DNA of 7,451 nucleotides from Eubacterium sp. (GTDB taxonomy: Bacteria; Bacillota_A; Clostridia; Lachnospirales; Lachnospiraceae). The notes beneath the pieces were generated by a model, which was not told the DNA's origin, made no database searches, and saw nothing but the letters and a program-made list of their open reading frames with translations. Of this stretch, positions 7,428 to 7,451 are shown one piece after another (the stretch's first letter is position 1; each line of letters opens with the position of its first letter). Where the stretch lies: positions 1-7,451 of the forward strand of contig JAMPGN010000205.1 in assembly GCA_023663915.1 (NCBI GenBank). The letters are read 5' to 3'. The translations under genes and the position numbers were made by a program.

Positions 7428-7451
7428 TTTGTTTTTTTCTATAATCTGCTC

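Noticed and set aside
1..7451. CRISPR array, tRNA or rRNA genes, insertion sequences, attachment sites.
   Set aside because: I saw no regularly spaced repeats, cloverleaf candidates, rRNA-like sequence, transposase motifs or terminal inverted repeats. The Cas4-like nuclease domain alone does not imply CRISPR.

Overview
The window looks like a stretch of a Bacillota genome, most likely Clostridia (Lachnospiraceae- or Ruminococcaceae-like). That is inferred from the moderate GC, A/T-rich intergenic DNA, purine-rich ribosome binding sites and protein style; no taxonomic marker gene is present. All genes read on the minus strand, so the biological order runs from high to low coordinates.

Layout in transcription order. 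(1) 7427-4362: a 1021-residue protein I cannot assign to a named family. It has one clear HExxH zinc-metallopeptidase motif (HEISH, residues 357-361) and a later ExxAD-type motif (EVFAD, 747-751). Its reading frame stays open to the window edge, so its N-terminus is not certain. (2) 4365-3253: a 370-residue FRG-domain protein whose ATG overlaps the stop of gene 1 in an ATGA junction, just after a run of eight G. (3) 3252-2885: a 368-base AT-rich spacer with no convincing gene but a good extended -10 promoter and several small inverted repeats. (4) 2884-1: a UvrD/PcrA-type SF1A helicase fused to a C-terminal Cas4/AddB-like PD-(D/E)XK nuclease with a four-cysteine Fe-S signature. The frame is intact for 961 codons and runs off the left edge, probably within a codon or so of its stop.

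How they may work together (inference). Genes 1 and 2 are translationally coupled and should be made together. The helicase-nuclease faces the same way but seems to have its own promoter and is clearly richer in GC, so it may be an independently acquired module or merely an adjacent gene. A putative metallopeptidase, an FRG protein and a DNA-processing helicase-nuclease together resemble the content of bacterial defence islands: the helicase-nuclease could process foreign DNA while the metallopeptidase/FRG pair acts as effector or regulator. I know of no named system with exactly this gene set. The strongest items to check are the HExxH-FRG pair, the G8 tract where a one-base slip would fuse the two proteins, and whether the helicase-nuclease is conserved beside them.
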